Part shown: in pieces, positions 35,632 through 44,429 of the stretch
How positions within the stretch are numbered: the stretch's first letter is position 1
How the letters are laid out: each line of letters opens with the position of its first letter
Assembly: GCA_014138095.1 (NCBI GenBank)
Contig: JACGXE010000011.1
Location: 1-64,000 of the forward strand
Length of the DNA: 64,000 nucleotides
Source: Ochrobactrum sp. RH2CCR150
GTDB lineage: Bacteria; Pseudomonadota; Alphaproteobacteria; Rhizobiales; Rhizobiaceae
Direction of reading: 5' to 3'
Notes under the pieces: model-generated
Database searches by the model: none
Seen by the model: only the letters and a program-made list of their open reading frames with translations
Told to the model about the DNA's origin: nothing
Program-made: the position numbers and the translations under genes

Positions 35632-36369
35632 TCACGCGAATTTCCCAACTACAACTTTCCATTCCGCCCTCGCTTGCAGGCGGTGAATTTGGATGGCGAG
35701 AGCAGGGCGTTTAGAGCGGGGCGGGACAAACACATTGCGAAGAGCCGAGAAGATCGAAATGAGGCGTTGGAGGCTTCCTTGCGATCGGAAACCTTGCATC
35801 GTCCTTTCCCGCTTTCGCAGCGGCAGATGCGAATTCTCAGCTCGATTGTTGAGCCCCTTGTGCGACTGATGCTCGATTGCCGACATCACTTGCCGCCGGG
35901 CTGCTCCATAGGATCGCAGCTTGTCTGTAATCATGTGCTTTGGCGCGACGCCCCGTTTCTTCAATAGGCGTATCAGCAATCGCTTGGTGACCTTGGCGCC
36001 GCGGCGGTTCGGGACTGTCTCATCAGGGACGTATCCGTCCTGATCGAAGGCTCGTCAAAGCCAATATTTCTTACCAGCGATGCTGACGACGACTCCATCC
36101 AGATGCCGGATATCGTTTGAGCCTGGACGTTTCCTTTGGAGCCGACGGGCATAGTCCGGGCCGAATTTCAGTCCCCATCGATGGATGGTCTCATACGAAA
36201 CGACAATACCGCGCTCCAGCAGCATTTCCTCGACCACGCGCAGGCTCAGCGGAAAGCGAAAGTAGAGCCACACCACATGGGCGATGATCCTGGGCGGAAA
36301 ACGGTGGCGTTTGTAGCAGATGGGCGAGTTGTTCATATGCCTGCATCTTATCGTAGCGGGGCCGAACAA
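35632..36369 (-). pseudogene. IS6-family transposase with in-frame stop
   Basis: One continuous minus-strand frame of about 245 codons is interrupted by TGA at 36055-36057, where the family has Trp (reading KKYWL-stop-RAFDQDGYV). The N-terminal part has RFPLSLRVVEEMLLERGI and ETIHRWGLKFG; the C-terminal part has MITDKLRSYGAARRQ and GLNNRAENSHLPLRKRER. The TGG-to-TGA change would stop synthesis after about 104 residues. No clean terminal inverted repeats were found by eye. Confidence 0.75.
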
Positions 36370-36653
36370 ACAGTCACCGTGACAACACCGTAACGGGCCA
36401 TGTTTTTATTCGGATCCGATCTTTTGACATAGATATGGAACTGCTGGGCGATCATGCCAGAAAGATCGCTGAAACCGTCCCTCCCGTCTAACGACAGTTT
36501 TGAATCAATCAGCTCGGACTGGTTCATTTCGGTGAACTATCCCTGTGCTCCCGGTTTATTATCCGTCAAACGACGTAGAAATGGACGAAAGTTAGGGATG
36601 ACTGTTTTTTGTCTCGATGGTAAAAAATAATTCACAGGATGAGGAGAGGGGCC

Positions 36654-36845
36654 ATGGAGGGCAATCCCGATTTTCACAGGTCCGGTGCGTTGAAGTCGCT
36701 TCTGACCGAAGGCGAGGAAGTGATACGTACTGCACGCGCATTCGATCATCCGAACTGGCTCGATCGGATACCGGCTGTCCCGTTTATCGTGCTCGCACTT
36801 GCCTGTGGTTTTGGCACGCTCGTATTTATCACTCAGATTATTTAA
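36654..36845 (+). CDS. Small single-span membrane protein
   Basis: A 63-residue protein with ATG 36654 preceded by AGGAGAGGGG; an in-frame ATG 15 bp upstream is less well placed. The N-terminal half is soluble and acidic (SLLTEGEEVIRTAR) and one C-terminal membrane helix (IPAVPFIVLALACGFGTLVF) follows. No family was recognised. It lies alone between the IS6 remnant and the T4SS regulator. Confidence 0.55.
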   Translation: MEGNPDFHRSGALKSLLTEGEEVIRTARAFDHPNWLDRIPAVPFIVLALACGFGTLVFITQII

Positions 36846-36949
36846 ATCCCGAGTGCTCTTTCCCGATACGGGGGATGTGCAGACTTGGCTGTCTGCGCAC
36901 TACATGATTTCGCCTAGGCGCAAATAAATCAGTTTAATTTTTGTTTCTG

Positions 36950-37324
36950 TCAGCTTTCAAAGCTTTGCAGCTTGTCCAGAAGGCTTTTGGAGATCTCGAA
37001 TTGTCGCGCTGTTCCACGACCCATGGAGTTCGTCACCATGGTTTCGGTCAACATGCCGCGTTTTACGAGAAGATCAACTGTCTCCTTCACGCCGCTGCGC
37101 GTCAATTCAGTGATTTCCATTATATTTGTGAGATTTAGCTTCTGGTGCGTCTGCGTCATCGTGTAAAGGATCGTCATCATGCCGATCTCTTTTACGCGCG
37201 CCTGCGGGGTCTCGCCTTCCATCGGATTGTCGAGGATCTCGTGAAGGATCAGTCCGGAAAAGGCGAGACTGTGCAATTGAGATTTAAGCGCTCTTGTCAT
37301 GTCATTTAACTGTGGTATATACAT
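36950..37324 (-). CDS. MarR-like winged-helix regulator
   Basis: A 124-residue DNA-binding protein. A helical N-terminus is followed by a winged helix-turn-helix (about 55-105): QKLNLTNIMEITELTRSGVK then the wing region MLTETMVTNSMGRGTA. It is divergent from the trbM-virB operon with 75 bp between starts, so control of the secretion cluster is likely but inferred. Some plasmid transfer regulators of Rhizobiales have a similar size and fold. Confidence 0.7.
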   Translation of the reverse strand: MYIPQLNDMTRALKSQLHSLAFSGLILHEILDNPMEGETPQARVKEIGMMTILYTMTQTHQKLNLTNIMEITELTRSGVKETVDLLVKRGMLTETMVTNSMGRGTARQFEISKSLLDKLQSFES

Positions 37325-37398
37325 TAGTCAAAATGCATTGCGTTACCGTATGACGCTGCTTCCATAGCGTGGTGTCATCGTTTCGGAGGGGCAAGTCC

Positions 37399-37938
37399 AT
37401 GAAAAACCTTCTGCTTAAATGCCTGCTAACTCTTTCGTCTCTTGCATTACCTTACCTGAATTCCTCCGGCAATGCGCGCGCTGATGAATGGGGATGCAAG
37501 GTCATCCTCTGCCTTTCCAATCCGGGAGGGCCAACCGAATTTGCTGAATGCAATCCTCCGATCCAGAAACTCTGGCGAGAGCTTGCAAAGGGTCATGCCT
37601 TTCCAACCTGTAGCGGTGCGGGATTTCAGAGTTCACGTCCCGGTTATGAGCCATATTATTGTGATGAAGGCTATCGGCTGTCGCGTAGCTACGACCCTTT
37701 GAGCCAAGAGGCGACCTGCGTTTCCACTACTCTGCAGAATGTGAGCCATTCCCTGTGCGCTTTTGATCGTGACAATCGCGGAAGTCAATCCAGCTCGATC
37801 CTGTCGGCTCGATTGCAGCGCCAGGACGGTCGACTTCTGTGCATGGGCTATCCCCTCACGCGTCCGAACATTCGGAAACAACCACATTATATCGACGTGT
37901 CTATCGACGGCGTCGGCAAACAGCGCGTCTGGTATTGA
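37399..37938 (+). CDS. TrbM/KikA-type conjugation protein
   Basis: An exported protein of 179 residues. The signal peptide (about 1-29) ends near ARADEWG. The mature part begins with the TrbM/KikA/MpfK mark: WGCKVILCLSNPGGPTEF, then CNPPIQKLWRELAKG, with paired cysteines suited to disulfides. ATG 37399 has GGAGGGGC upstream. It heads the T4SS operon, 3 bp before virB1, which supports a role in mating-pair formation. Confidence 0.85.
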   Translation: MKNLLLKCLLTLSSLALPYLNSSGNARADEWGCKVILCLSNPGGPTEFAECNPPIQKLWRELAKGHAFPTCSGAGFQSSRPGYEPYYCDEGYRLSRSYDPLSQEATCVSTTLQNVSHSLCAFDRDNRGSQSSSILSARLQRQDGRLLCMGYPLTRPNIRKQPHYIDVSIDGVGKQRVWY

Positions 37939-37941
37939 GCG

Positions 37942-38604
37942 ATGGGTGCTGTATTCGTCGACATCGCACAAAACTGCGCTCCAATGGTTCAGATTGAAAC
38001 TTTGGCCGCTGTCGTTAGTCTCGAGAGCAAGTTCCAGCCCTTCAATATTCGCATCAATAGCGGCAAGCCGGTTGCCGCGCAGCCGGCGAGTAAAGCCGAG
38101 GCGATCGAGATAGCGACATCGCTCATCGCGGGCCTTCAGGATATCCAGATTGGATTGGGTGGGATCGGCGTAGAACAGCTTCAAAGACTGAACCTTTCCG
38201 TTTCCGATGCCTTCGATCCTTGCCTGAATCTCAAGGCTACAGCCACGCTTCTTGATGGCTATTATCGTCTCGCCCAACGTTTCGGCCGTGATCCGGAAGG
38301 TGCCGAGATGGTTATGCTTCAGTCCTATTATGGGCGAGACGATCCATCCATTGGCGAAATGGTTCGATATGACGAACAGGTGCGCGACGAAGCAAAGCGC
38401 CTTTCACCAAGACTAAAGTCGCTCGTCCTCGTCGAGCCGAACCGGGAGGATGCCCGGAAGGATCAGGCCAAGGAACAAGCGGCCGTCAAAATCGGCACAA
38501 AAGTCACTCAAAACGAAGAGCCAGTAACGTGGGACGTGTTTCGTTCCAGGCGGCTCTCGTCTGTTCTCGTTTTCCAGAATGATCGATCGGAGCAAAATGA
38601 ATGA
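37942..38604 (+). CDS. virB1: VirB1-like lytic transglycosylase
   Basis: The peptidoglycan-opening component of the T4SS. The SLT domain begins near residue 15, with the catalytic Glu in LESKFQPFNI (about residue 28), then the IEIATSLIAG and GLGGIGVEQLQRL helices and the DPCLNLKATATLL motif. A basic C-terminal tail extends past the domain. No signal peptide is visible from this start, which is unusual for VirB1; a different start or another export route is possible. It overlaps virB2 by 4 bp. Confidence 0.88.
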   Translation: MGAVFVDIAQNCAPMVQIETLAAVVSLESKFQPFNIRINSGKPVAAQPASKAEAIEIATSLIAGLQDIQIGLGGIGVEQLQRLNLSVSDAFDPCLNLKATATLLDGYYRLAQRFGRDPEGAEMVMLQSYYGRDDPSIGEMVRYDEQVRDEAKRLSPRLKSLVLVEPNREDARKDQAKEQAAVKIGTKVTQNEEPVTWDVFRSRRLSSVLVFQNDRSEQNE

Positions 38605-38900
38605 TTTCGAAGTCCAAAACACGTCCCCTTGTCGCTTCCATGCTCATGGGCATCGCCATCGTTACGGCGTTAGCAGAGCCGGCTTTTGCACAGTCAGCTG
38701 GCATCGAGACCATACTGCAAAATATTGTCGATCTCCTGACCGGTAACATCTTCAGGCTGCTCGCGACGATCGCGGTCATCATTATCGCGATTGCGTGGAT
38801 GTTTGGATATATGGATTTGAGGCGCGCGGGCTATTGGATCATCGGCATCGGGGTGATTGCGGGCGCTTCGGAGCTCGTCGGCACTATTGTTGGCAGCTGA
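38601..38900 (+). CDS. virB2: VirB2 pilin
   Basis: The major pilin subunit. Of 99 residues, a signal peptide ends near AFAQSAG (about residue 30), and two hydrophobic helices follow (FRLLATIAVIIIAIAWMFGY and YWIIGIGVIAGASELVGTIV) separated by a short basic loop. This is the TrbC/VirB2 layout. The start overlaps the virB1 stop. Confidence 0.92.
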   Translation: MISKSKTRPLVASMLMGIAIVTALAEPAFAQSAGIETILQNIVDLLTGNIFRLLATIAVIIIAIAWMFGYMDLRRAGYWIIGIGVIAGASELVGTIVGS

Positions 38901-38905
38901 CGCTC

Positions 38906-39244
38906 ATGACAAGCACACCCGTCCTCGAAGAAGACACGCTGTTTCTGGCTTGCACGCGCCCGGCAATGATTGCTGGCGTGACCATGGAAGCGATGGGCAT
39001 CAATGTCATGCTGACAACCATCCTCTATATCGCTGCCGGATCGATCGCTTACACCCTGGTTGGCATCGCCTTTCATTTCGTGTTCCGGACCCTCGTCAAG
39101 CATGACCATAATATGTTTCGCATTCTGCTTGCGTGGGTCGAAACCCGTGGTCGTTCCCGCAACGCAGCCTATTGGGGAGGCGCGACGCTTTCGCCGTTGA
39201 AACTTGTGCGGCGTTATGACGAAAGGGATCTGAGCCTTGCCTAG
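38906..39244 (+). CDS. virB3: VirB3 inner-membrane protein
   Basis: A 112-residue T4SS protein from ATG 38906, 5 bp after virB2. The N-terminal phrase LFLACTRPAMIAGVTMEAMG is typical of VirB3, followed by one or two membrane segments and a basic C-terminus. It overlaps virB4 by 8 bp, so VirB3 and VirB4 are probably coupled, in line with their known partnership. Confidence 0.92.
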   Translation: MTSTPVLEEDTLFLACTRPAMIAGVTMEAMGINVMLTTILYIAAGSIAYTLVGIAFHFVFRTLVKHDHNMFRILLAWVETRGRSRNAAYWGGATLSPLKLVRRYDERDLSLA

Positions 39245-41603
39245 TCCTGCAACGCTGCGGTCTCGCGAACTTGGACCTGAGATCTTCATTCCCTATGTCC
39301 GGCATGTTGACGATACGACCATTGCGCTTGATTCCCGGGCATTGATGAGCGTGCTCGTGCTGGAGGGCGTTTCTTTCGAGACCGCTGATGTTCTCGATCT
39401 CAATGGTCTGCATCGTAGTCTGAACACGCTCTATCGCAATATTGCCGATGAGCGACTGGCGCTTTGGACGCATGTCATTCGTCGCCGGGACAACGACTAT
39501 CCCGAAGGGCATTTTGCCAATCCATTTTCCGATAGTCTCAATACCAGATACCGCGAACAGATGGTACGCGAGGACCTGTTTCGCAATGATCTTTATCTCA
39601 CCCTTGTCAGCTATCCAAACCGCGGTCCAGTCGAAAAGGCAGCCAGTGTTCTCTCGCGTCTGCGCAAGGCGAAACGGTCCGGCGTTGAGATGGACGAAGA
39701 GGCACTGAAACACCTGCAAGACAAGGTCGTAGATGTTACGGCAGGGCTGAAGCGCTTTGGGGCCCGTATTCTGTCTCTCTATGAACAAGACGGTATCCTG
39801 TTTTCCGAACCGAGCGAGTTTCTTCACCAGCTTGTCGGTGGGCGGCGAGAACCAGTGCCTTTGACGGAAGGTCCGATCTCTTCGGCAATCTATTCGGACC
39901 GGGCGATTTTTGGCCGGGAGACAGTCGAAATCCGTCAAGAAGCAGAAACCCGCTATGCGGGCATGTTCGGTTTCAAGGAATATCCAGCAACGACACGCGC
40001 AGGCATGCTCGACAGCATTTTGACCGCGCCATTTGAACTTATTCTTACGCAGTCCTTCGCCTTTACGTCCAAGGCAGATGCCCGCACGATCATGGGTCGA
40101 AAGCAAAACCAAATGGTGAGTGCAGCTGACAAGGCGGCGTCGCAGATTGAGGAACTCAGCGATGCCATGGATGACCTTGAATCCAACCGCTTTGTGCTGG
40201 GGGAACATCATCTCGGCCTTTCAGTCTTCGCTGCGAGCGTGAAGGAACTCACTGACTATATGGCCAATGCGCGCGCGCATCTTACCAGTGGCGGGGCGGT
40301 TGTTGCCCGCGAGGATATTGGCCTTGAGGCAGCCTGGTGGGCGCAGTTGCCGGGTAATCTGCGTTATCGCGCTCGCTCGGGCGCCATAACATCGCGCAAC
40401 TTTGCAGCATTGTCCCCCTTTCATTCTTATCCGACCGGCCAGAAGGACGGAAATGAATGGGGGGCAGCGGTTGCGATGCTAAAGACGGCTTCCGGCTCGC
40501 CATTTTATTTTAATTTCCATCACAGCGATCTCGGCAACACCTTCGTTTGCGGACCATCAGGCACTGGCAAGACGGTGCTCCTCAATTTTATGCTCTCGCA
40601 GCTCGAAAAACATGACCCGCATATGGTGTTCTTCGATAAGGACAGGGGTGCCGATCTCTTCGTTCGTGCCACGGGTGGAACCTATTTGCCGCTCCAAAAT
40701 GGCGTCTCAACCGGTTGCGCGCCGTTAAAAGCGCTCGAATTGACCGCAGAGAACAGGATCTTTCTTGCGAACTGGATCGGCAAGCTGGTCGGAGCGGGGA
40801 CGCGAGAGCTGACTGTCACCGAATTGCGCGACATCGCGTCCGCTGTCGACGGCCTCGCTGACCTTCCGGCCGAGCGCAGGTCCATAGGCGCGTTGCGCAC
40901 ATTCTTAAACAATACCGATCCAGAAGGCATTGCCTCGCGGCTCAGGCGGTGGGAGAGGGGCGGGCCGCTTGGCTGGGTCTTCGACAATGAGCTTGATGAT
41001 ATAGGGATTGGTGCGAAGTTCATCGGCTACGACATGACCGATTTCCTCGATAACGAGGAAATCCGCACGCCGCTGATGGCCTATCTGTTTTATCGCGTTG
41101 AGCAGTTGATTGATGGCCGTCGCATTATCATCGTCATTGATGAGTTCTGGAAGGCGCTGCAGGATGAGGGTTTCCGCGACCTTGCCCAGAATAAGCTGAA
41201 GACCATCCGCAAGCAGAACGGTCTGATGCTCTTTGCGAGCCAGAGCCCGCGCGATGCCATCGTCTCACCGATCGCCCATACAATCATCGAGCAATGCCCG
41301 ACGCAGATTTTTCTGCCCAATCCCCGTGGCGACCATGCTGATTATGTCGATGGCTTCAAGCTGACCCAAGGTGAGTTTGAACTGATTTCGCGAGAACTCT
41401 CTGTTGAAGATCGCCGTTTCATCGTCAAGCAGGGCCACAACAGCGTGGTTGCTGAACTCAACCTCAACGGTTTCGACGACGAACTTGCGATCCTGTCGGG
41501 CCGCACCGCGAATGTGGAACTGGCAGACGCCATCCGCACCGAGCTTGGCGATGGGCGCGAGGACTGGTTGACCGTGTTCCAGCAAAGAAGGAGGACATCA
41601 TGA
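39237..41603 (+). CDS. virB4: VirB4 ATPase
   Basis: The large T4SS ATPase at the inner membrane, 788 residues. The CagE/TrbE/VirB4 N-terminal region occupies about 170-380, and the P-loop domain has Walker A GPSGTGKT at about 433-440 and Walker B IIIVIDEFWKAL at about 630, then the QSPRDAI region. TTG 39237 is the start used; it lies in the virB3 3' end and no better ATG precedes the conserved part. It ends 4 bp inside virB5. Confidence 0.95.
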   Translation: MPSPATLRSRELGPEIFIPYVRHVDDTTIALDSRALMSVLVLEGVSFETADVLDLNGLHRSLNTLYRNIADERLALWTHVIRRRDNDYPEGHFANPFSDSLNTRYREQMVREDLFRNDLYLTLVSYPNRGPVEKAASVLSRLRKAKRSGVEMDEEALKHLQDKVVDVTAGLKRFGARILSLYEQDGILFSEPSEFLHQLVGGRREPVPLTEGPISSAIYSDRAIFGRETVEIRQEAETRYAGMFGFKEYPATTRAGMLDSILTAPFELILTQSFAFTSKADARTIMGRKQNQMVSAADKAASQIEELSDAMDDLESNRFVLGEHHLGLSVFAASVKELTDYMANARAHLTSGGAVVAREDIGLEAAWWAQLPGNLRYRARSGAITSRNFAALSPFHSYPTGQKDGNEWGAAVAMLKTASGSPFYFNFHHSDLGNTFVCGPSGTGKTVLLNFMLSQLEKHDPHMVFFDKDRGADLFVRATGGTYLPLQNGVSTGCAPLKALELTAENRIFLANWIGKLVGAGTRELTVTELRDIASAVDGLADLPAERRSIGALRTFLNNTDPEGIASRLRRWERGGPLGWVFDNELDDIGIGAKFIGYDMTDFLDNEEIRTPLMAYLFYRVEQLIDGRRIIIVIDEFWKALQDEGFRDLAQNKLKTIRKQNGLMLFASQSPRDAIVSPIAHTIIEQCPTQIFLPNPRGDHADYVDGFKLTQGEFELISRELSVEDRRFIVKQGHNSVVAELNLNGFDDELAILSGRTANVELADAIRTELGDGREDWLTVFQQRRRTS

Positions 41604-42301
41604 TCCGCAATGGCAAAAAGACATTATTCCTCACGACGGCCGCGCTGCTGGCGTCGGTCAGTTTTGCCGATGCCCAGGGTATTCCCGTTATCGATCAATC
41701 GGCGATCGCCAAGCAGATCGAGAGCATCGTCCAGCTCAAGTCGCAGCTTGATGCGCTGAACCAGCAGATCGAACAGGCACAGCAGCTCTATGGTTCGTTG
41801 AACAAGATCACCAACATGGCCGATGTCGCCAGTTTGCTGAACGATTCTTCAATCCGTAAGGCGCTTCCGCAGGACTTTAATGCCATCGAAAGTCTGTTCA
41901 AGGGGTCAGGAACTGGAACTATCGCGAGCGCAGCTTCCAAATTCCTGAAGAATAATTCCACCTATCGCACGGATGCGAATGATTTCTACGCGCAGGAACT
42001 TTCGCGCACCCAGAACAGGAACGCCGGGCAATTAAGTCTCGGTCAGCAGATCTATGACGCGGCCACCAAGCGCATCGATGGGATTGATGAACTGCGTCAG
42101 CAGATTTCGAGTGCAGCCGACGCCAAGGAAATCGCCGATCTGCAGGCGCGTCTGCAAGCGGAAAGCGCTTTCCTTCAAAATGATGTTCTTCGCATGCAAG
42201 GTCTGAAGATGGTTCAGCAGGCTGAAATCCAGGTCGATGAACAACGCAAGGCCGAAGACTGGCGCCAGCGCATGGACACGATGGGAGCTGCACTCAAATG
42301 A
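41600..42301 (+). CDS. virB5: VirB5 minor pilin
   Basis: A 233-residue exported protein with a signal peptide ending near ADAQG, then long helices rich in Gln and Ala (LKSQLDALNQQIEQAQQLYG) and a central hydrophilic domain. This is the VirB5 pattern for the pilus-tip subunit. It overlaps virB4 upstream and the lipoprotein gene downstream by 4 bp each. Confidence 0.9.
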   Translation: MIRNGKKTLFLTTAALLASVSFADAQGIPVIDQSAIAKQIESIVQLKSQLDALNQQIEQAQQLYGSLNKITNMADVASLLNDSSIRKALPQDFNAIESLFKGSGTGTIASAASKFLKNNSTYRTDANDFYAQELSRTQNRNAGQLSLGQQIYDAATKRIDGIDELRQQISSAADAKEIADLQARLQAESAFLQNDVLRMQGLKMVQQAEIQVDEQRKAEDWRQRMDTMGAALK

Positions 42302-42528
42302 GATGGATCGGTTTCGGTACGGCGACGCTACTGCTTGCGGCCTGCGCTCCTCAGGAAAAGATCTACACGGTTGATGAACTGGTGGCTGACGAAGTCTTGC
42401 TCGCGAAAATGATCAGCGAATGTCGTAACAATCCGGGCGAACTCTCCGACACGGCGAACTGTCGCAATGCAGAGGCCGCTGATGGCAAGCTTCGGCTCGA
42501 ACGTATGCGCAAGTCGCTTGGGGGCTAG
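42298..42528 (+). CDS. EexN-like entry-exclusion lipoprotein
   Basis: A 76-residue lipoprotein. The lipobox LLAACAP is at about residues 11-17, with Cys15 the lipidation site. The mature part VDELVADEVLLAKMISECRN then CRNAEAADGK fits EexN-family proteins, which reduce uptake of the same plasmid by cells that already carry it. It sits between virB5 and virB6, the usual place for such a gene. Confidence 0.8.
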   Translation: MRWIGFGTATLLLAACAPQEKIYTVDELVADEVLLAKMISECRNNPGELSDTANCRNAEAADGKLRLERMRKSLGG

Positions 42529-42531
42529 ACC

Positions 42532-43437
42532 ATGTATGAGGTGTTCAGCTTCGTTGACGGGCAGTTCAAGACCCCGCTCGAAAACTTCGTTTCCACTGGA
42601 ACGTCCAATATTGCCAGCTGGGTCAGCGGCCCTTTGGCCGCAGCTTTGACCCTTTACATCGTCCTTTACGGCTATCTCGTGCTGCGTGGCTCGGTGCAAG
42701 AGCCGATCCTCGAATTTGCCTTCCGGGCAATCAAGCTTGCTATCATTGTCATGCTGGTCAGAAACTCCAGCGACTATCAGACCTATGTCACCAACATCTT
42801 CTTCGAAACGCTGCCGAAGGAGATTGCTCAGGCACTGAACACCGGAGCGACACCGAGTGCCTCCACCTTCGACAGCTTGCTCGATAAGGGCCAGAAATGC
42901 GCCTACGAGATCTGGTCTCGTGCTTCCTGGCCGGTTGATATCGTGACCGGCGTTGGTGGCATGATGGTGATTGGGGCGAGCTTCCTCGTTGCAGCAATCG
43001 GTTACATCGTCTCGCTCTATGCGCGCCTCGCGCTTGCCATCACTCTTGCAATCGGGCCGATTTTCATCGCGCTTGCCATGTTCCAATCTACACGGCGGTT
43101 TACCGAATCCTGGATCGGCCAGCTCGCGAACTTTGTCATCTTGCAGGTGCTGGTCGTCGCCATCGGCTCCCTGCTGATCACCTGCATTGATACGACCTTC
43201 ACGGCGATTGAGGGTTACAGCGATGTGCTGATGCGACCGATCGCTCTTTGCGCCATCTGCATCGCTGCTCTCTATGTCTTTTACCAGCTACCCGGCATTG
43301 CCTCGGCACTTGCCGCCGGCGGCGCATCTCTGACCTACGGCTATGGTGCTGCGCGCGATGCGCATGAAGGCACACTCGCCTGGGCGACCTCGCACACAAT
43401 CCGGTCGGTTCGTCGTCGGCTCAACCGAGTGAAGTGA
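42532..43437 (+). CDS. virB6: VirB6 polytopic channel protein
   Basis: A 301-residue inner-membrane protein with about six segments. It has the VirB6/TrbL phrases FVDGQFKTPLENFV near the start, SWPVDIVTGVGGMMVIGASF in the middle and LALAITLAIGPIFIALAMF after it. The start lies 3 bp after the EexN-like stop. VirB6 contributes to substrate passage through the inner membrane. Confidence 0.92.
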   Translation: MYEVFSFVDGQFKTPLENFVSTGTSNIASWVSGPLAAALTLYIVLYGYLVLRGSVQEPILEFAFRAIKLAIIVMLVRNSSDYQTYVTNIFFETLPKEIAQALNTGATPSASTFDSLLDKGQKCAYEIWSRASWPVDIVTGVGGMMVIGASFLVAAIGYIVSLYARLALAITLAIGPIFIALAMFQSTRRFTESWIGQLANFVILQVLVVAIGSLLITCIDTTFTAIEGYSDVLMRPIALCAICIAALYVFYQLPGIASALAAGGASLTYGYGAARDAHEGTLAWATSHTIRSVRRRLNRVK

Positions 43438-43474
43438 CCGTTCTACACGTATGAAATTGGACAGGTAATCGCAG

Positions 43475-43756
43475 ATGATCCGCATTCTTTTGCCACTTTT
43501 ACTGACCGCAAGTCTTTCCGGCTGCGCGTCACTCTCTCATCCGCTGCCCAAATGCGATGGTCATGCCCGACGTCCATTGAACCGCTCTATGTGGCAATGG
43601 GAAGGCGATGCGAAACTGCAGAAATCGGCAAACGAGAGCATCGCGAACCCGTCAAGTAGCGCGGTTCCTTTCGCAGAGGAACCTGTTCCGGTCATGTCGG
43701 CTGCCTTTGCACACTTTGATATCGAGGGGTCCAAGCGCCCCTGCGAGGGCAGTTGA
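43475..43756 (+). CDS. VirB7-position lipoprotein
   Basis: A 93-residue lipoprotein with the lipobox LSGCAS at about residues 14-19. The mature part has PLPKCDGHARRPLNRSMWQW, then an acidic, proline-containing tail. VirB7 proteins vary strongly; the position between virB6 and virB8 and the lipobox support a VirB7-like outer-membrane core role. It is longer than classical VirB7 (about 50 residues). Confidence 0.7.
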   Translation: MIRILLPLLLTASLSGCASLSHPLPKCDGHARRPLNRSMWQWEGDAKLQKSANESIANPSSSAVPFAEEPVPVMSAAFAHFDIEGSKRPCEGS

Positions 43757-43757
43757 G

Positions 43758-44429
43758 ATGGTAAATTCTGATAGCCTCAAGGATTATTTTGAAAAGGCGC
43801 GCCGCTTCGATCAGGATCGGCTGATCCAGGTTGAACGCTCAAATCGCATTGCCTGGTTTGTCGCGATCTCGGCCAGTATCATTGCTGTTGTCTCCGTTGT
43901 CGCCATTGCTGGCCTCACGCCGTTGAAGACGGTGGAACCATTTGTCGTACGGGTCGACAATTCGACGGGGATCGTTGACGTCGTTTCAGCCCTAACGTCG
44001 ACAGCCGGCACCTATGATGAGGCCGTCACGAAATATTTTGCTGCAAGATATGTTCGCGCCCGTGAAGGCTATGTCTGGAGTGAAGGAGAGGAGAATTTCC
44101 GGACGGTTGCGCTTTTGTCGACCCAGTCTGAACAAACGCGCTTCGCGGCAAGCTATCGTGGAAGCAATCCAGATTCGCCGCAAAATATCTATGGTCGGGG
44201 CGCCACCGCGCGGATCAATATTGTTTCGATCTCGCTGATCAACAAAACCGTCGCATCTGTCCGGTACATGCGAACCGTTACGCGCGGCGATGAAGTGCGC
44301 ACTACGCATTGGGTCGCGACGCTCACTTTCGCTTACGCCAATGCACCGATGTCCTCCACCGACCGATTGGTCAATCCCCTGGGTTTCGCCGTCAGCGAAT
44401 ATCGTGCCGATCCGGAGGCTATCAATTGA
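43758..44429 (+). CDS. virB8: VirB8 assembly factor
   Basis: A bitopic inner-membrane protein of 223 residues from ATG 43758, 1 bp after the lipoprotein stop. A cytosolic N-terminus with SLKDYFEKARRFDQDRL precedes one membrane span (about 30-52), and a periplasmic NTF2-like domain follows with VEPFVVRVDNSTGIVDVV and the C-terminal DRLVNPLGFAVSEYRADPE, a hallmark of VirB8. It overlaps virB9 by 4 bp. Confidence 0.95.
   Translation: MVNSDSLKDYFEKARRFDQDRLIQVERSNRIAWFVAISASIIAVVSVVAIAGLTPLKTVEPFVVRVDNSTGIVDVVSALTSTAGTYDEAVTKYFAARYVRAREGYVWSEGEENFRTVALLSTQSEQTRFAASYRGSNPDSPQNIYGRGATARINIVSISLINKTVASVRYMRTVTRGDEVRTTHWVATLTFAYANAPMSSTDRLVNPLGFAVSEYRADPEAIN

Noticed and set aside
39096-40211. Long minus-strand frame of 371 codons opposite virB4
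   Set aside because: The opposite strand encodes conserved VirB3/VirB4; this frame has no recognisable motif.
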